Counted from the stretch's first letter, positions 6,044 to 13,674 are shown. The stretch: 14,307 nt of DNA from Planctomycetota bacterium (GCA_023417885.1 JAEZED010000098.1:1-14307); one strand, 5' to 3'. Numbers and translations are program-made. The notes: generated by a model from the sequence alone, not told the origin.

Positions 6044-7003
6044 ATGAACGCCCTGGTCTTCGACGGTCAGCTCCGCCTCGACCCGCACCGGCCCGACCCC
6101 GGCCGCGCCGACGGCGACACGCTCATCCGCGTCCGCCAGGCCGGCATCTGCTCGACCGACCTCGAGATCGTCAAGGGGTACATGGGCTTCGCGGGTGTGC
6201 TGGGCCACGAGTTCGTCGGCACGGTCGAATCGAGCCCCGATCGCGCCCTCGTCGGCAAGCGCGTCGTCGGCGAGATCAACTGCGTCTGCGGCCGGTGCGA
6301 CCTGTGCCATCGTGGCCTCTCCTCCCACTGCCGCGAGCGCACCGTCCTCGGCATCCTCGCGCACGACGGGGCGTTCGCGGAGTGCGTGCGGCTCCCGGCG
6401 GGGAACCTCCATGTCGTTCCTGACAACGTCGATGACGACATGGCCGTCTTCACCGAGCCCCTGGCGGCGGCTTACCAGGTCGTCAAGCAGCTCGGCGCGC
6501 AGCTCGACGAGAAGACCTGGGTGACGGTGCTGGGGAGCGGCCGCCTCGGCCTGCTCGTGGCACAGGTGCTGCGCGAGGCGGGCACGCAGGTGCGCGTTGT
6601 CGGCCGCAACCCGCACACGCTGCGCCTCGCCGAGAAGTGGCAGATCCGCAGCCGCCTCGCGGACGATGTCCAGCCGCGGCAGGACCAGGATGTCGTTGTC
6701 GACTGCACGGGCAACCCGGAGGGGCTGGAGATGGCGATGGCCATGTGCCGCCCGCGCGGAACGCTTGTCCTGAAGTCCACGACGGCCGCCGGGAAGGCGC
6801 TGAACCTGGCGCCGGCGGTAGTCAACGAGATCACGATCCTCGGCAGCCGGTGTGGCCCGTTCCGGCCGGCGCTCAAGGCGCTGTCGGAGCGCTCGGTGGA
6901 CGTCGTCAGCCTCATCCACCGGCGCATGAAGCTCACCGACGGCGTCGCCGCCATGGAGCTGGCCGCGCAGCGCGGCGTGCTGAAGGTCATCCTGACGATG
7001 TAG
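6044..7003 (+). CDS. Zinc-dependent medium-chain dehydrogenase (alcohol/threonine dehydrogenase-like)
   Basis: This 319-residue member of the MDR superfamily should oxidise an alcohol or polyol with NAD(P)+ in the cytoplasm. Catalytic zinc ligands are visible as C36 (GICSTD), H55-E56 (GHEFVG) and E138 (FTEPLA). The structural zinc set CxxCxxCx7C is complete (C82, C85, C88, C96). The Rossmann fold carries GSGRLG at 164-169 followed by a VVGRNP turn. The basic Arg after the second strand, rather than Asp, could favour NADP, but I would not insist. It is slightly shorter than typical ADHs (about 340-350). The start at 6044 follows the lipoprotein stop by 11 nt, with AGG 6 nt upstream, so it is the third gene of the murI operon. 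Substrate is unknown, and no pathway partner is adjacent. Confidence 0.93.
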   Translation: MNALVFDGQLRLDPHRPDPGRADGDTLIRVRQAGICSTDLEIVKGYMGFAGVLGHEFVGTVESSPDRALVGKRVVGEINCVCGRCDLCHRGLSSHCRERTVLGILAHDGAFAECVRLPAGNLHVVPDNVDDDMAVFTEPLAAAYQVVKQLGAQLDEKTWVTVLGSGRLGLLVAQVLREAGTQVRVVGRNPHTLRLAEKWQIRSRLADDVQPRQDQDVVVDCTGNPEGLEMAMAMCRPRGTLVLKSTTAAGKALNLAPAVVNEITILGSRCGPFRPALKALSERSVDVVSLIHRRMKLTDGVAAMELAAQRGVLKVILTM

Positions 7004-7037
7004 CTCGGCCGGCCCGCACGCGGTTGGGCAAAGTCTG

Positions 7038-7043
7038 TACACT
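7038..7043 (+). promoter_or_regulatory. Candidate -10 element, leaderless start
   Basis: TACACT (4/6 to TATAAT) ends 9 nt before the ATG at 7053, which has no Shine-Dalgarno sequence. There is no clear -35. The spacing would place the transcript start at the initiation codon. Confidence 0.3.
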
Positions 7044-7052
7044 GGCCCCGCC

Positions 7053-7598
7053 ATGGAAAAGGAACCGGCCATCCTGCTCACGGACGGATCGCTGGAGTCG
7101 GCGGTGCTCTGCGCCATTGCCCGCCAGCAGCACGAGGTGATCCTCGCAGATGTCAGCCCTCCCGGCGATGCTGCGGCGACGGAGGCGGTGGCAAGGCAGA
7201 TCGACTACCTCCGCCCGCGCCATACGCACCCGCTGGGGCAGGAGCCGGCCGCGACCGATCCGTCGGGGTTGTTCACCTGGACACGCGCGCTGGCGGCCGC
7301 GGCGCCGCTGGTGCGGCAGCACCGTGCCGCCGCGCTGTACGTTCCGCTGCGCGCCGGTGAATCGTCGGCGTTGTTCGGCCAGGCCGGGGAGTGGGTGCAG
7401 ATCTGGGAGGAACTGCTTCGCCACGGGCTGGAGCTGGGCGAGGTGCGGCTGCTGGCGCCGCTGCTCGAGCTGGAGTCGTGGCAGGTGGCGGACCTGTCGG
7501 ATCAGATGCAGGCGCCGGCAACGGCGGCGCATGGCGAGGCGAATCACGAGGCGTTCGTCCGGGCGGGACGACCCCGGCCTCAGGCGACCGGAGCGTAG
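7053..7598 (+). CDS. Degenerate PP-loop ATPase-like protein (QueC-related), function unknown
   Basis: The 181-residue product resembles the queuosine-precursor enzyme QueC in outline but has lost its hallmarks. LLTDGSLESAVL (residues 8-19) sits where PP-loop enzymes have SGGxDS, with Asp and an extra Ser disrupting the ATP-pyrophosphate loop. A middle block VPLRAGESSALFGQAGEW (about 97-114) and a late APLLELESWQVADL correspond to the QueC regions for substrate contact and 'PL..L.K.eI..LG'. The C-terminal four-cysteine zinc site of QueC is absent, and the protein ends in a disordered tail. It is also shorter than QueC (about 220-240). I infer a non-catalytic or altered homologue. The ATG at 7053 has no Shine-Dalgarno sequence and is preceded by a -10-like TACACT. 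It sits 49 nt after the dehydrogenase and ends 4 nt from convergent argS. Confidence 0.7.
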   Translation: MEKEPAILLTDGSLESAVLCAIARQQHEVILADVSPPGDAAATEAVARQIDYLRPRHTHPLGQEPAATDPSGLFTWTRALAAAAPLVRQHRAAALYVPLRAGESSALFGQAGEWVQIWEELLRHGLELGEVRLLAPLLELESWQVADLSDQMQAPATAAHGEANHEAFVRAGRPRPQATGA

Positions 7599-7602
7599 CC
7601 AT

Positions 7603-9402
7603 TCACATGCGCTCGGGGTGGGCGATGCCGAGGAGGTCGAGGCCGAGCGAGAGCGTGCGGCCGGTGAGCTCGGTCAGCGCCAGGCGGCTGCTGCGCACCT
7701 CCCCCGCGCTTCTTAGGACAGGGCAGTTCTCATAGAACGCGCTGAAGCGCTTGGCGGTGTCGTAGAGGAAGGTGCAGAGCATGTGCGGCTTCAGGTCGCG
7801 TGCGACCGCCCGCACGACGTCGCCGAAGCCCAGCAGGTGCTTGGCCAGCGCCACCTCTGCGGGCTCCGCGAGCACTGCCACCGCGGTCGAGGAGTCGATT
7901 CCCTGCTCCGCCGCCTTTCGCTGGATGGAGCGGATGCGCGCGTGGGCATACTGGAGGTAGGGGGCGGTGTTGCCGTCGAGGGCGAGCATCTGGTCGAAGC
8001 TGAAGACGTAGTCGCCCGTGCGATCCTTCGAAAGATCGGCGTACTTCACCGCGCCGATGCCGACGGCACGGGCCAGCTCCGCCTTCTCGTCGTCGGGCAG
8101 TTCGGAACTTTGCGCCTCGACGACAGCGCGCGCCCGCTTCTCCGCCTCGTCGAGCAGGTCCGCCAGCTTCACGTTCTCCCCCTGGCGCGTCTTGATGGGC
8201 GTCCCGTCCTCCCCGAGGATGCTCCCGAAGCTGGCGTGCTCGAGACTCATCTCCCTGACGCGTCGCCACGAATCCATCTTCTCCGCCGCCGCCTGGGCGG
8301 TCGCGAACACCTGCTTGAAATGCTGCGACTGCCGCGCGTCCACGAAGTAGATGACGCGATCGACGCAGAGCCCCTTCCGGCCGTACCACTCGAGGTCGTC
8401 GCACCGCGCGCGGAACTCGACGGCGGCCAGATCCGTCGTGCCGTAGCCGAATCCGCCGTCGCTCTTTCGGATCATGAGCGGCGCCTTGAACCCGCCGGCG
8501 AAGCTGACGACCGCGCCCTCGCTCTCCTCCGCGACGCCGGCCGCCTTCAACTCCTCCACGATCGACGGCAGCCGCGCGTTGTAAAAGGATTCGCCGCGTT
8601 CGTTCTCAACGGACAGCCCCACGCCCATGCGGCCGTAGTTCGACTCGAAATGCGCCCGCGACTCCGCGACGAGCGTCTGCCACGCCGCCCGCGCATCGGG
8701 ATCGCCAGACTGAAGCCGCACGACCGCCTGTCGCGCCGCATCGGCGAACGACGGGTCGGTGTCGAAGCGTTTCTTCGCATCGCGGTAGAAGCGCTCCAGG
8801 TCGGCAATGTGGAAGCTCGACCCGTCGCCGCTCGCCTGGACGTCGCGGAGGTTCTCGATCAGCATCCCGAACTGCGTTCCCCAATCGCCCACGTGGTTCT
8901 GCCGGATCACTTCGTGGCCGAGAAACTCCAGCACCCGCGCGGCGCAGTCTCCGAGAATCGTCGAGCGGATGTGCCCCACGTGCATCTGCTTGGCGATGTT
9001 CGGGCTGCTGTACTCCACCACCACCCGCTCCAGCCGCTCCGCCGACGACACGCCCAGCCGCTCGTCCGCCAGCGCTTCAGTCGCACGGGCGGCGACCCAG
9101 CCGGGGGACAGAGTGAAATTGATGAACCCCGGCCCTGCGATCGCGGGGGCCTCGGCGAGCAGCTCGGCGCCGTCGAAGGCCGCGACGATCCGGTCGGCAA
9201 TCTGACGCGGATTGGCCTTCTCCCCGCGCTCCTTCTTCAGGCGACCGGCGATCTGCATCGCGGCGTTCGACTGATAATCACCGAACTGAGGGTTCTGGGA
9301 CGGCGTCACGGCCGCCTCCGACGCAGGGCGAGGGGCCTCTTCCATCGCGCCAGCGATGGCGGAGACGACGCGGCGCTCGATTTCCTGTAGCGGGGTAAGC
9401 AT
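7603..9402 (-). CDS. argS: Arginyl-tRNA synthetase
   Basis: This class I synthetase charges tRNA-Arg with arginine in the cytoplasm. The 599-residue protein (family about 550-600) has an N-terminal tRNA-recognition region with FGDYQSNAAM, then VEYSSPNIAKQMHVGHIRST, in which HVGH (141-144) is the HIGH motif. NHVGDWGTQFGML and GFGYGTTDLAA follow in the catalytic core. GTPIKTRQGENVKLADLLDE near residue 400 is the ArgS counterpart of the KMSKS region. The DALR anticodon-binding domain (from about 480) contains LQYAHARIRSI, and the protein ends in LLGIAHPERM, a typical ArgS terminus. I chose the ATG at 9402, which lacks a Shine-Dalgarno sequence but has a TANNNT hexamer 8 nt upstream. It is convergent with the PP-loop-like gene and divergent from the S41 protease. 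Confidence 0.98.
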   Translation of the reverse strand: MLTPLQEIERRVVSAIAGAMEEAPRPASEAAVTPSQNPQFGDYQSNAAMQIAGRLKKERGEKANPRQIADRIVAAFDGAELLAEAPAIAGPGFINFTLSPGWVAARATEALADERLGVSSAERLERVVVEYSSPNIAKQMHVGHIRSTILGDCAARVLEFLGHEVIRQNHVGDWGTQFGMLIENLRDVQASGDGSSFHIADLERFYRDAKKRFDTDPSFADAARQAVVRLQSGDPDARAAWQTLVAESRAHFESNYGRMGVGLSVENERGESFYNARLPSIVEELKAAGVAEESEGAVVSFAGGFKAPLMIRKSDGGFGYGTTDLAAVEFRARCDDLEWYGRKGLCVDRVIYFVDARQSQHFKQVFATAQAAAEKMDSWRRVREMSLEHASFGSILGEDGTPIKTRQGENVKLADLLDEAEKRARAVVEAQSSELPDDEKAELARAVGIGAVKYADLSKDRTGDYVFSFDQMLALDGNTAPYLQYAHARIRSIQRKAAEQGIDSSTAVAVLAEPAEVALAKHLLGFGDVVRAVARDLKPHMLCTFLYDTAKRFSAFYENCPVLRSAGEVRSSRLALTELTGRTLSLGLDLLGIAHPERM

Positions 9403-9410
9403 CTCGGGCG

Positions 9411-9416
9411 ACAGTA
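9411..9416 (-). promoter_or_regulatory. Candidate -10 element of argS, leaderless start
   Basis: On the minus strand TACTGT lies 8 nt upstream of the argS ATG. It matches TANNNT (3/6 to TATAAT), and no convincing -35 is visible. It is listed because the same spacing recurs at other starts in the window that lack a Shine-Dalgarno sequence. Confidence 0.25.
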
Positions 9417-9640
9417 GGGAGGCATTGGCCCGCCGCGCGTGGCGTTACAAGGCCGGAGGTCCGGTAGTGAGGTGGTCGGCCCGGCTGCAACTCGCGTCGG
9501 TACGCCGAATGCTTCTGGATGGGACGGCCCCGAACCCGGGGGTGGTGGAGGACTTGCTCACCGGATCAGGGCGGGTTCGGCAGGGCGTTTGCGGGGGCGA
9601 TTTGGACGTTCCGCCTCCAAACAAGCCGGGCGGCTGATCG

Positions 9641-9646
9641 TAGAAT
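9641..9646 (+). promoter_or_regulatory. Candidate -10 element of the S41 protease gene
   Basis: TAGAAT is a 5/6 match to the -10 consensus in the 338-bp gap between argS and the protease. Transcription would begin near 9653, upstream of the possible ATG starts at 9684 and 9741 and downstream of the one at 9645, which makes 9645 unlikely. No good -35 lies 16-18 nt upstream. I see no RNA gene or other structure of note in this gap. Confidence 0.35.
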
Positions 9647-9740
9647 GGAAGTGGTCTATGTGTCGGTGAACCGGCGGTTTAACATGGCTCGCGTGCCGTT
9701 GCGCCCCCTCACCGAAGCTGACTCACCGGGAAACCTGCTC

Positions 9741-12125
9741 ATGACTTTTCGCAGTTCGACGAAGCAGTTCGAAGGCTCAAGGACCCATACCCGCCGCTGG
9801 CTGAGGGCGGCCGCGTGGTCGGCGCTGCTGAGCCTGCCGGCCCTCGCCGTCATCGCGCCCGAGGCGGGCCCGACGGTTCTGGCGACGCAATCGCAGCCGG
9901 AGCAGGTCGCCTCGGCCGACGTTCTGAAGGACCAGGCAATCGGCGCTCTCAAATCGGGCGACTTCGATGCGACGCAGAAACTGATCAGCGAGGCGCTCCA
10001 GCTTCGGCCGGACGACCGCACGCTCCAGCAGATGGGCAAGTGGGTCTCCAGCTTTCAGGAGAAGCGGGAGGCGATCCGAGCGGAGCGCCGCGAGGCGTTC
10101 GAGCGGCAGGTGAAGGACGTCAAGCTCCTCCAGGAGCACGGATACCGCTCCTACGCGATCTCCGCGGCGGCACTGGCGCATTCCTATGCGGAGGATGCCG
10201 ACCGGTTCCCGCAGGAGCCGTGGGTGCGCACCCTGATCGCCGAGTCAGCGGAGCTGGGCAAGCAATATGAGCGCAAGGGGCAATGGCTCAACGCGATGCG
10301 CGTGTGGGGCGATCTGGCGAGCATCGAGAAGATGAACCCGGAGTGGAAGACGCGCCTGAAGGACGCCACGCGCCGCGTGCGGCTCCTGGCGGTCTACACG
10401 CCGGAAATCCTCGAGGAGCTTCGCGACAGCACCCAGGAAGAGCGCGACGCCGTGGACGCGCTCCTGGCCGAGTCGCGCAAGGCGGACGAGCAGAACGATC
10501 CGGCGGATGACCCGGATGCGTCGGACGGGGAGGCGATGGACGTCGCCGACGGGGCGACCACGCGTCCCACTGGCGCACAGGCGTCGGACGATCCGTCGTC
10601 GGAGTTGGACGAGTCGTTCCGGACCGACTGGCACGACGCGGTGCAGGGAATCACGCGCGGCATGCTGCGGGACGCCCTCGTGGATGCCCAGCGCTACTAC
10701 GTGGAGCCGGTCGCCTACCGCGACATGCTCGTCGGCGGGTTCGACGCTCTCGTCGCTCTGGCCGAGACTCCGGGCCTGGAACGGGCGTTCCCGACATTGA
10801 ACGAACGCGACGCGCGGGACAAGTTCGTCGCAGCGATGCAGGCGGCGCGGAAGACCCTGGCCGATGCGGCGCCCGGCCGGATCGACGATGGCGAGCTGAA
10901 CCGCCTGCTGATGGCGGTGGCGGTGGCCAACTCCCAGACGCTCCGGCTCCAGGAGGAAGTGATCGTCAGCGAGTTCGCCGACGGCGCGCTGGGGACGCTG
11001 GATCCGTTCAGCAGCATGATCTGGCCGAGCCAGCTCGCGGAGTTCACCAAGGGGACGCAGGGCGAGTTCGTCGGCGTCGGCATCCAGATCCGTTCGGAGG
11101 AGAACGGTGATCTGCTGGTGGTTTCGCCGCTGCCGGATTCGCCGGCCTACGAAGCGGGCGTGCAGCCGAGCGACGTGATCACGCACATCGACGGCAAGAG
11201 CGCCAAGGGGCTGAACGACTCGCAGGCGGTGAACTTCATCACCGGCAAGCCGAACACGCCGGTGACGCTGACGATCCGCAGCGTCGACGGCACGGTGAAG
11301 GACTACACGCTCCTGCGGCGCAAGATCAACGTGGTCAGCGTCAAGGGATGGAAGCAGCTTCCCGGCGGCAAGTGGGACTACTTCGTCGACCCGGAAGAGA
11401 AGATCGCCTACCTGCGCCTGACCAATTTCCAGAAGTCCACCGGGGACGAACTGGCGGCCGCGGTCAACCAGCTCCAGCGGGAGGGCGCGCGCGGGGTGAT
11501 CCTGGACCTGCGCTACAACCCCGGCGGCCTGCTCCAGAGCGCCGTGGAGGTCAGCGACCAGTTCCTGGACGGCGGACTGATCGTCCGCACGAAGGGCGAC
11601 CGCGAGGTCGAGGTGACGCCCCAGGCGATCCACCACGCCCGCGCGCAGCGGTCGGACGTGAAGCTGCCGCTGGTGGTGCTGGTCAACGAGTACAGCGCCA
11701 GCGCCAGCGAGATCGTCGGCGGCGCGCTGAAGGACCATGAGCGCGGTCTGGTGGTCGGCACGCGGACGTTCGGCAAGGGAAGCGTGCAGATGCTGTACAT
11801 GATCGGCGCCGACAGCAAGGCGGTGCTGAAGCTGACGACCGCCCACTACTACCTGCCCAGCGGCAAGAACATCCACAAGGACGAGTTCGATACCGAGTGG
11901 GGCGTGGATCCGGACGTTCCGGTCGAGATGACCCCGCAGCAGATGCGCGACTCCATCACCGCCCGGCAGGCGCTGGATGTGCTCCGGGAGGACGGCACCA
12001 CCGCCCAGACGAAGATCGACGACAAGCTCGTCGATGCCGAGACGGCGCTGCTCGATATCGACGCCCAGCTCTCCGCGGCGCTGCTGCTCCTGCGGATGCA
12101 GCTGGCCGGCGAGAGCGTGATGTGA
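9741..12125 (+). CDS. Exported S41-family (C-terminal processing type) PDZ protease with long helical N-terminus
   Basis: This serine endopeptidase of the CtpA/Prc type is expected in the periplasm or membrane-anchored. From the ATG at 9741 it has 794 residues. It carries a basic segment with TRRWLR and a hydrophobic core at 23-39 (signal peptide or anchor), then a TPR-like helical region (about 58-245). An acidic low-complexity linker (about 247-293) and a second helical region follow. A PDZ domain starts at GEFVGVGIQI (441), with SPAYEAGVQPSDVI inside it, and the S41 fold contains LDLRYNPGGLL. The Ser/Lys dyad is S654 in EYSASASEI and K679 in TFGKGSVQ; the 25-residue spacing equals that of E. 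coli Prc (S430/K455). ATGs at 9684 and 9645 extend the frame, but no start has a good Shine-Dalgarno sequence; 9741 gives the most normal signal peptide. A strong hairpin follows the stop. Substrates are unknown. Confidence 0.92.
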   Translation: MTFRSSTKQFEGSRTHTRRWLRAAAWSALLSLPALAVIAPEAGPTVLATQSQPEQVASADVLKDQAIGALKSGDFDATQKLISEALQLRPDDRTLQQMGKWVSSFQEKREAIRAERREAFERQVKDVKLLQEHGYRSYAISAAALAHSYAEDADRFPQEPWVRTLIAESAELGKQYERKGQWLNAMRVWGDLASIEKMNPEWKTRLKDATRRVRLLAVYTPEILEELRDSTQEERDAVDALLAESRKADEQNDPADDPDASDGEAMDVADGATTRPTGAQASDDPSSELDESFRTDWHDAVQGITRGMLRDALVDAQRYYVEPVAYRDMLVGGFDALVALAETPGLERAFPTLNERDARDKFVAAMQAARKTLADAAPGRIDDGELNRLLMAVAVANSQTLRLQEEVIVSEFADGALGTLDPFSSMIWPSQLAEFTKGTQGEFVGVGIQIRSEENGDLLVVSPLPDSPAYEAGVQPSDVITHIDGKSAKGLNDSQAVNFITGKPNTPVTLTIRSVDGTVKDYTLLRRKINVVSVKGWKQLPGGKWDYFVDPEEKIAYLRLTNFQKSTGDELAAAVNQLQREGARGVILDLRYNPGGLLQSAVEVSDQFLDGGLIVRTKGDREVEVTPQAIHHARAQRSDVKLPLVVLVNEYSASASEIVGGALKDHERGLVVGTRTFGKGSVQMLYMIGADSKAVLKLTTAHYYLPSGKNIHKDEFDTEWGVDPDVPVEMTPQQMRDSITARQALDVLREDGTTAQTKIDDKLVDAETALLDIDAQLSAALLLLRMQLAGESVM

Positions 12126-12151
12126 TCCGCTCGCGCTGAACCGCAATTGAA

Positions 12152-12176
12152 CACGCCCCGGCCTGGCCGGGGCGTG
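12152..12176. terminator. Shared hairpin terminator between convergent genes
   Basis: CACGCCCCGG and CCGGGGCGTG form an extended perfect stem (11 bp with a 3-nt loop) 26 nt after the protease stop. On the plus strand it is followed by CTTCGTTG, and on the minus strand by TTCAATTG, both only mildly T-rich. Lying between convergent genes ending at 12125 and 12204, it can serve both strands. Confidence 0.75.
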
Positions 12177-12203
12177 CTTCGTTGGGTCACTCGACGACTG
12201 CGG

Positions 12204-12551
12204 TCACTCGCTGGCCGTCGCCTCGCTGAGCTGGAGACCGGCCAGCGCCAGGGGAACGCTCTCGACGGCGTTGAAGAGCTTGTCCAGCCCTGCGACGCGG
12301 AAGGCGTTCCAAACCTCCGGCCGGACGGCAGCGAGCATGACGTGGCAGCTCGTATTGCCCAGCGCCTGCCGAAGGCGGATCAGTTGCGAGAGATTGCTCG
12401 AGTTCACGAAGCCGACGGCCGCCAGGTCCAGCACGACGTGCCGGGGATCGTCCGCGCAGCGGCGAAGGAGGTTCTCGACCTCCTCGCTGAAGGCCGGATC
12501 CTCCGCCAGGTGAACGATGTAGACGTTGTCGCTCCAGTCTTCGGCGGCCAT
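12204..12551 (-). CDS. STAS-domain protein (anti-sigma factor antagonist-like)
   Basis: This 115-residue protein consists of a single STAS domain, the fold of SpoIIAA-type antagonists that bind anti-sigma kinases and are switched by serine phosphorylation. It shows alternating strands and helices with VVLDLAAVGFVNSSNLSQLI, the region that carries the phosphorylatable Ser in SpoIIAA (DSSG); here it reads N50-S51-S52-N53, so the Ser is kept but the flanking Asp and Gly are replaced. Later VRPEVWNAFRVAGLDKLF fits the family's last strand-helix. I chose the ATG at 12551, because a TTGCGA-17-TATGGT promoter ends 9 nt before it; in-frame ATGs at 12584 and 12593 would lie inside that promoter. No anti-sigma factor or sigma factor is adjacent, so the partner is elsewhere. 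It follows the RNase HII-like gene by 62 nt. Confidence 0.87.
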   Translation of the reverse strand: MAAEDWSDNVYIVHLAEDPAFSEEVENLLRRCADDPRHVVLDLAAVGFVNSSNLSQLIRLRQALGNTSCHVMLAAVRPEVWNAFRVAGLDKLFNAVESVPLALAGLQLSEATASE

Positions 12552-12560
12552 GGTTCTCGC

Positions 12561-12589
12561 ACCATACCGACCGGCGGGGGCCATCGCAA
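12561..12589 (-). promoter_or_regulatory. Promoter of the STAS-domain gene
   Basis: On the minus strand TTGCGA (12589-12584) and TATGGT (12566-12561) are separated by 17 nt, each a 4/6 match to the housekeeping consensus. The -10 ends 9 nt before the ATG at 12551, so the transcript would start at or within two bases of the initiation codon. This is the best-formed of the putative leaderless promoters here. Confidence 0.45.
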
Positions 12590-12613
12590 TCATCGAACAT
12601 CGCCTGTCCGGGG

Positions 12614-13594
12614 CTACCGCTGCCGGATGAGCCGCTCATCCTCGATCCGAAGCCTCCGGCGAAGGGGGCCGATCTCCTCCAGGAATCGCAGCCCGTCGCT
12701 CCAGTAGCCGGCCGTCGGCTTCAGCTCCGGCTCGTGCTGCCGCCAGAAGGCGTTGAATCGTCCCATCAGCCGCTCGCGCAGGTACTTGGCGATCATGGAG
12801 GCCATCGCGGTGGGGAGGCAGCCAGCGTCCGCCTTCTCCATAAAGCTCAGCCGTGCCACCTTCTCGCCCTGCCGCAGCAGGTAATGGGCCTCGGTTTCCT
12901 CGAGGATCGTCAGCTCCCACTCCTCGAACATCAGCCGCAGGAGCGGGCCGTAGTGGCTCCGCCCGCCGTGGCGATCGCACACGATGTGCAGCGGGCCCTC
13001 GGCGGCGTGATTCTTCAGCAGGTGGTCGATCTGCTCGGCCGCAAGGGAGAAAAGGACGGAGGACTTGTTCCGGGTCGCCGCAGTCATGCGGTTGAAGCTT
13101 TCCTCCATCAGCAGGGAAGCGCGCGGCGGTAGCAGGGAGATGTCCTGTCGGCGGCACTCGTCCTTCAGGGCATTAGCGGAGATGGCGACGGCGGGGCCGC
13201 CCGCCTGCGCGGGGTGGGTCTCCCCTTCGTGTCCGGCATACCAGGCGACGCGTGCCATCTCCTCGACGACCCGTGGCGCGGTCTGGCGCACCAGGGCATC
13301 CAGGCAGTCGCACGGACCTGAGGCGGCGGTGCACCAGGCCAGGACCGACCGCTCGAGCTCGCCCAGGCCGGCGGCGGGGGAGTAGACCTGCTTCGAGTCG
13401 TTGATGTGGAGCTTCCTGCCTGTTCGGTCGCGCTTCTTCGCCACGCAACGCCGCAGGAGCTTCCAGAGATCGGGAATTGCGGCCTGCTCGAGGGAGGCGG
13501 CGTCGTTGCCGGGCAGGCGAACGGCGCAGCAGGCCACGGAGAGCGGCCCCAGTATGGGGCCATAGCCCGCCTCATCTATGCCGGCCAGGATCAT
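12614..13594 (-). CDS. RNase HII-like ribonuclease, enlarged form
   Basis: Members of the RNase HII family cut the RNA strand of RNA/DNA hybrids and excise misincorporated ribonucleotides. The 326-residue protein begins AGIDEAGYGPILGPLSV, with the catalytic D7-E8 and Tyr where typical enzymes have Arg (GRGP). It has LHINDSKQVYSP like the INDSK block, IVCDRHGG with D207, and MEKADAGCLPTAMASMIAKY, which aligns with the 'kgDa...AAASIlAK.xRD' block and gives D256. The four acidic metal ligands are therefore all present. It is about 100 residues longer than ordinary RNase HII because of extra sequence between the INDSK block and the third Asp (about residues 85-200), which I do not recognise. The ATG at 13594 lacks a Shine-Dalgarno sequence. 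Whether it is the main RNase HII or a paralogue with another role cannot be told here. Confidence 0.85.
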   Translation of the reverse strand: MILAGIDEAGYGPILGPLSVACCAVRLPGNDAASLEQAAIPDLWKLLRRCVAKKRDRTGRKLHINDSKQVYSPAAGLGELERSVLAWCTAASGPCDCLDALVRQTAPRVVEEMARVAWYAGHEGETHPAQAGGPAVAISANALKDECRRQDISLLPPRASLLMEESFNRMTAATRNKSSVLFSLAAEQIDHLLKNHAAEGPLHIVCDRHGGRSHYGPLLRLMFEEWELTILEETEAHYLLRQGEKVARLSFMEKADAGCLPTAMASMIAKYLRERLMGRFNAFWRQHEPELKPTAGYWSDGLRFLEEIGPLRRRLRIEDERLIRQR

Positions 13595-13603
13595 GCGCCC
13601 GGC

Positions 13604-13609
13604 AGTATG
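13604..13609 (-). promoter_or_regulatory. Candidate -10 element of the RNase HII-like gene
   Basis: On the minus strand CATACT (4/6 to TATAAT) ends 9 nt before the ATG at 13594, with no Shine-Dalgarno sequence and no evident -35. The 80-nt gap to the upstream GlcF-like gene allows a separate promoter. Confidence 0.25.
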
Positions 13610-13674
13610 GGCCAGGCGCCCTCAGGTGGCCAGCCCTTGTCCCGGGCGCGCCAGGAAAGTCGCATGGACTCGCC

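Noticed and set aside
7596..7605. Terminator between the convergent PP-loop-like gene and argS
   Set aside because: The stop codons are 4 nt apart and I see no hairpin in the flanking sequence.
7783..9390. A 535-codon plus-strand open frame
   Set aside because: It lies antisense to argS, and its residue composition is typical of a shadow frame.
9403..9640. Possible tRNA or structured RNA between argS and the S41 gene
   Set aside because: I found only a 5-bp CCCCG/CGGGG stem near 9528-9541 and no cloverleaf or known riboswitch core.
10245..12146. A 633-codon minus-strand open frame
   Set aside because: It lies antisense to the S41 protease, which shows PDZ and catalytic motifs; the frame is a GC-driven shadow.
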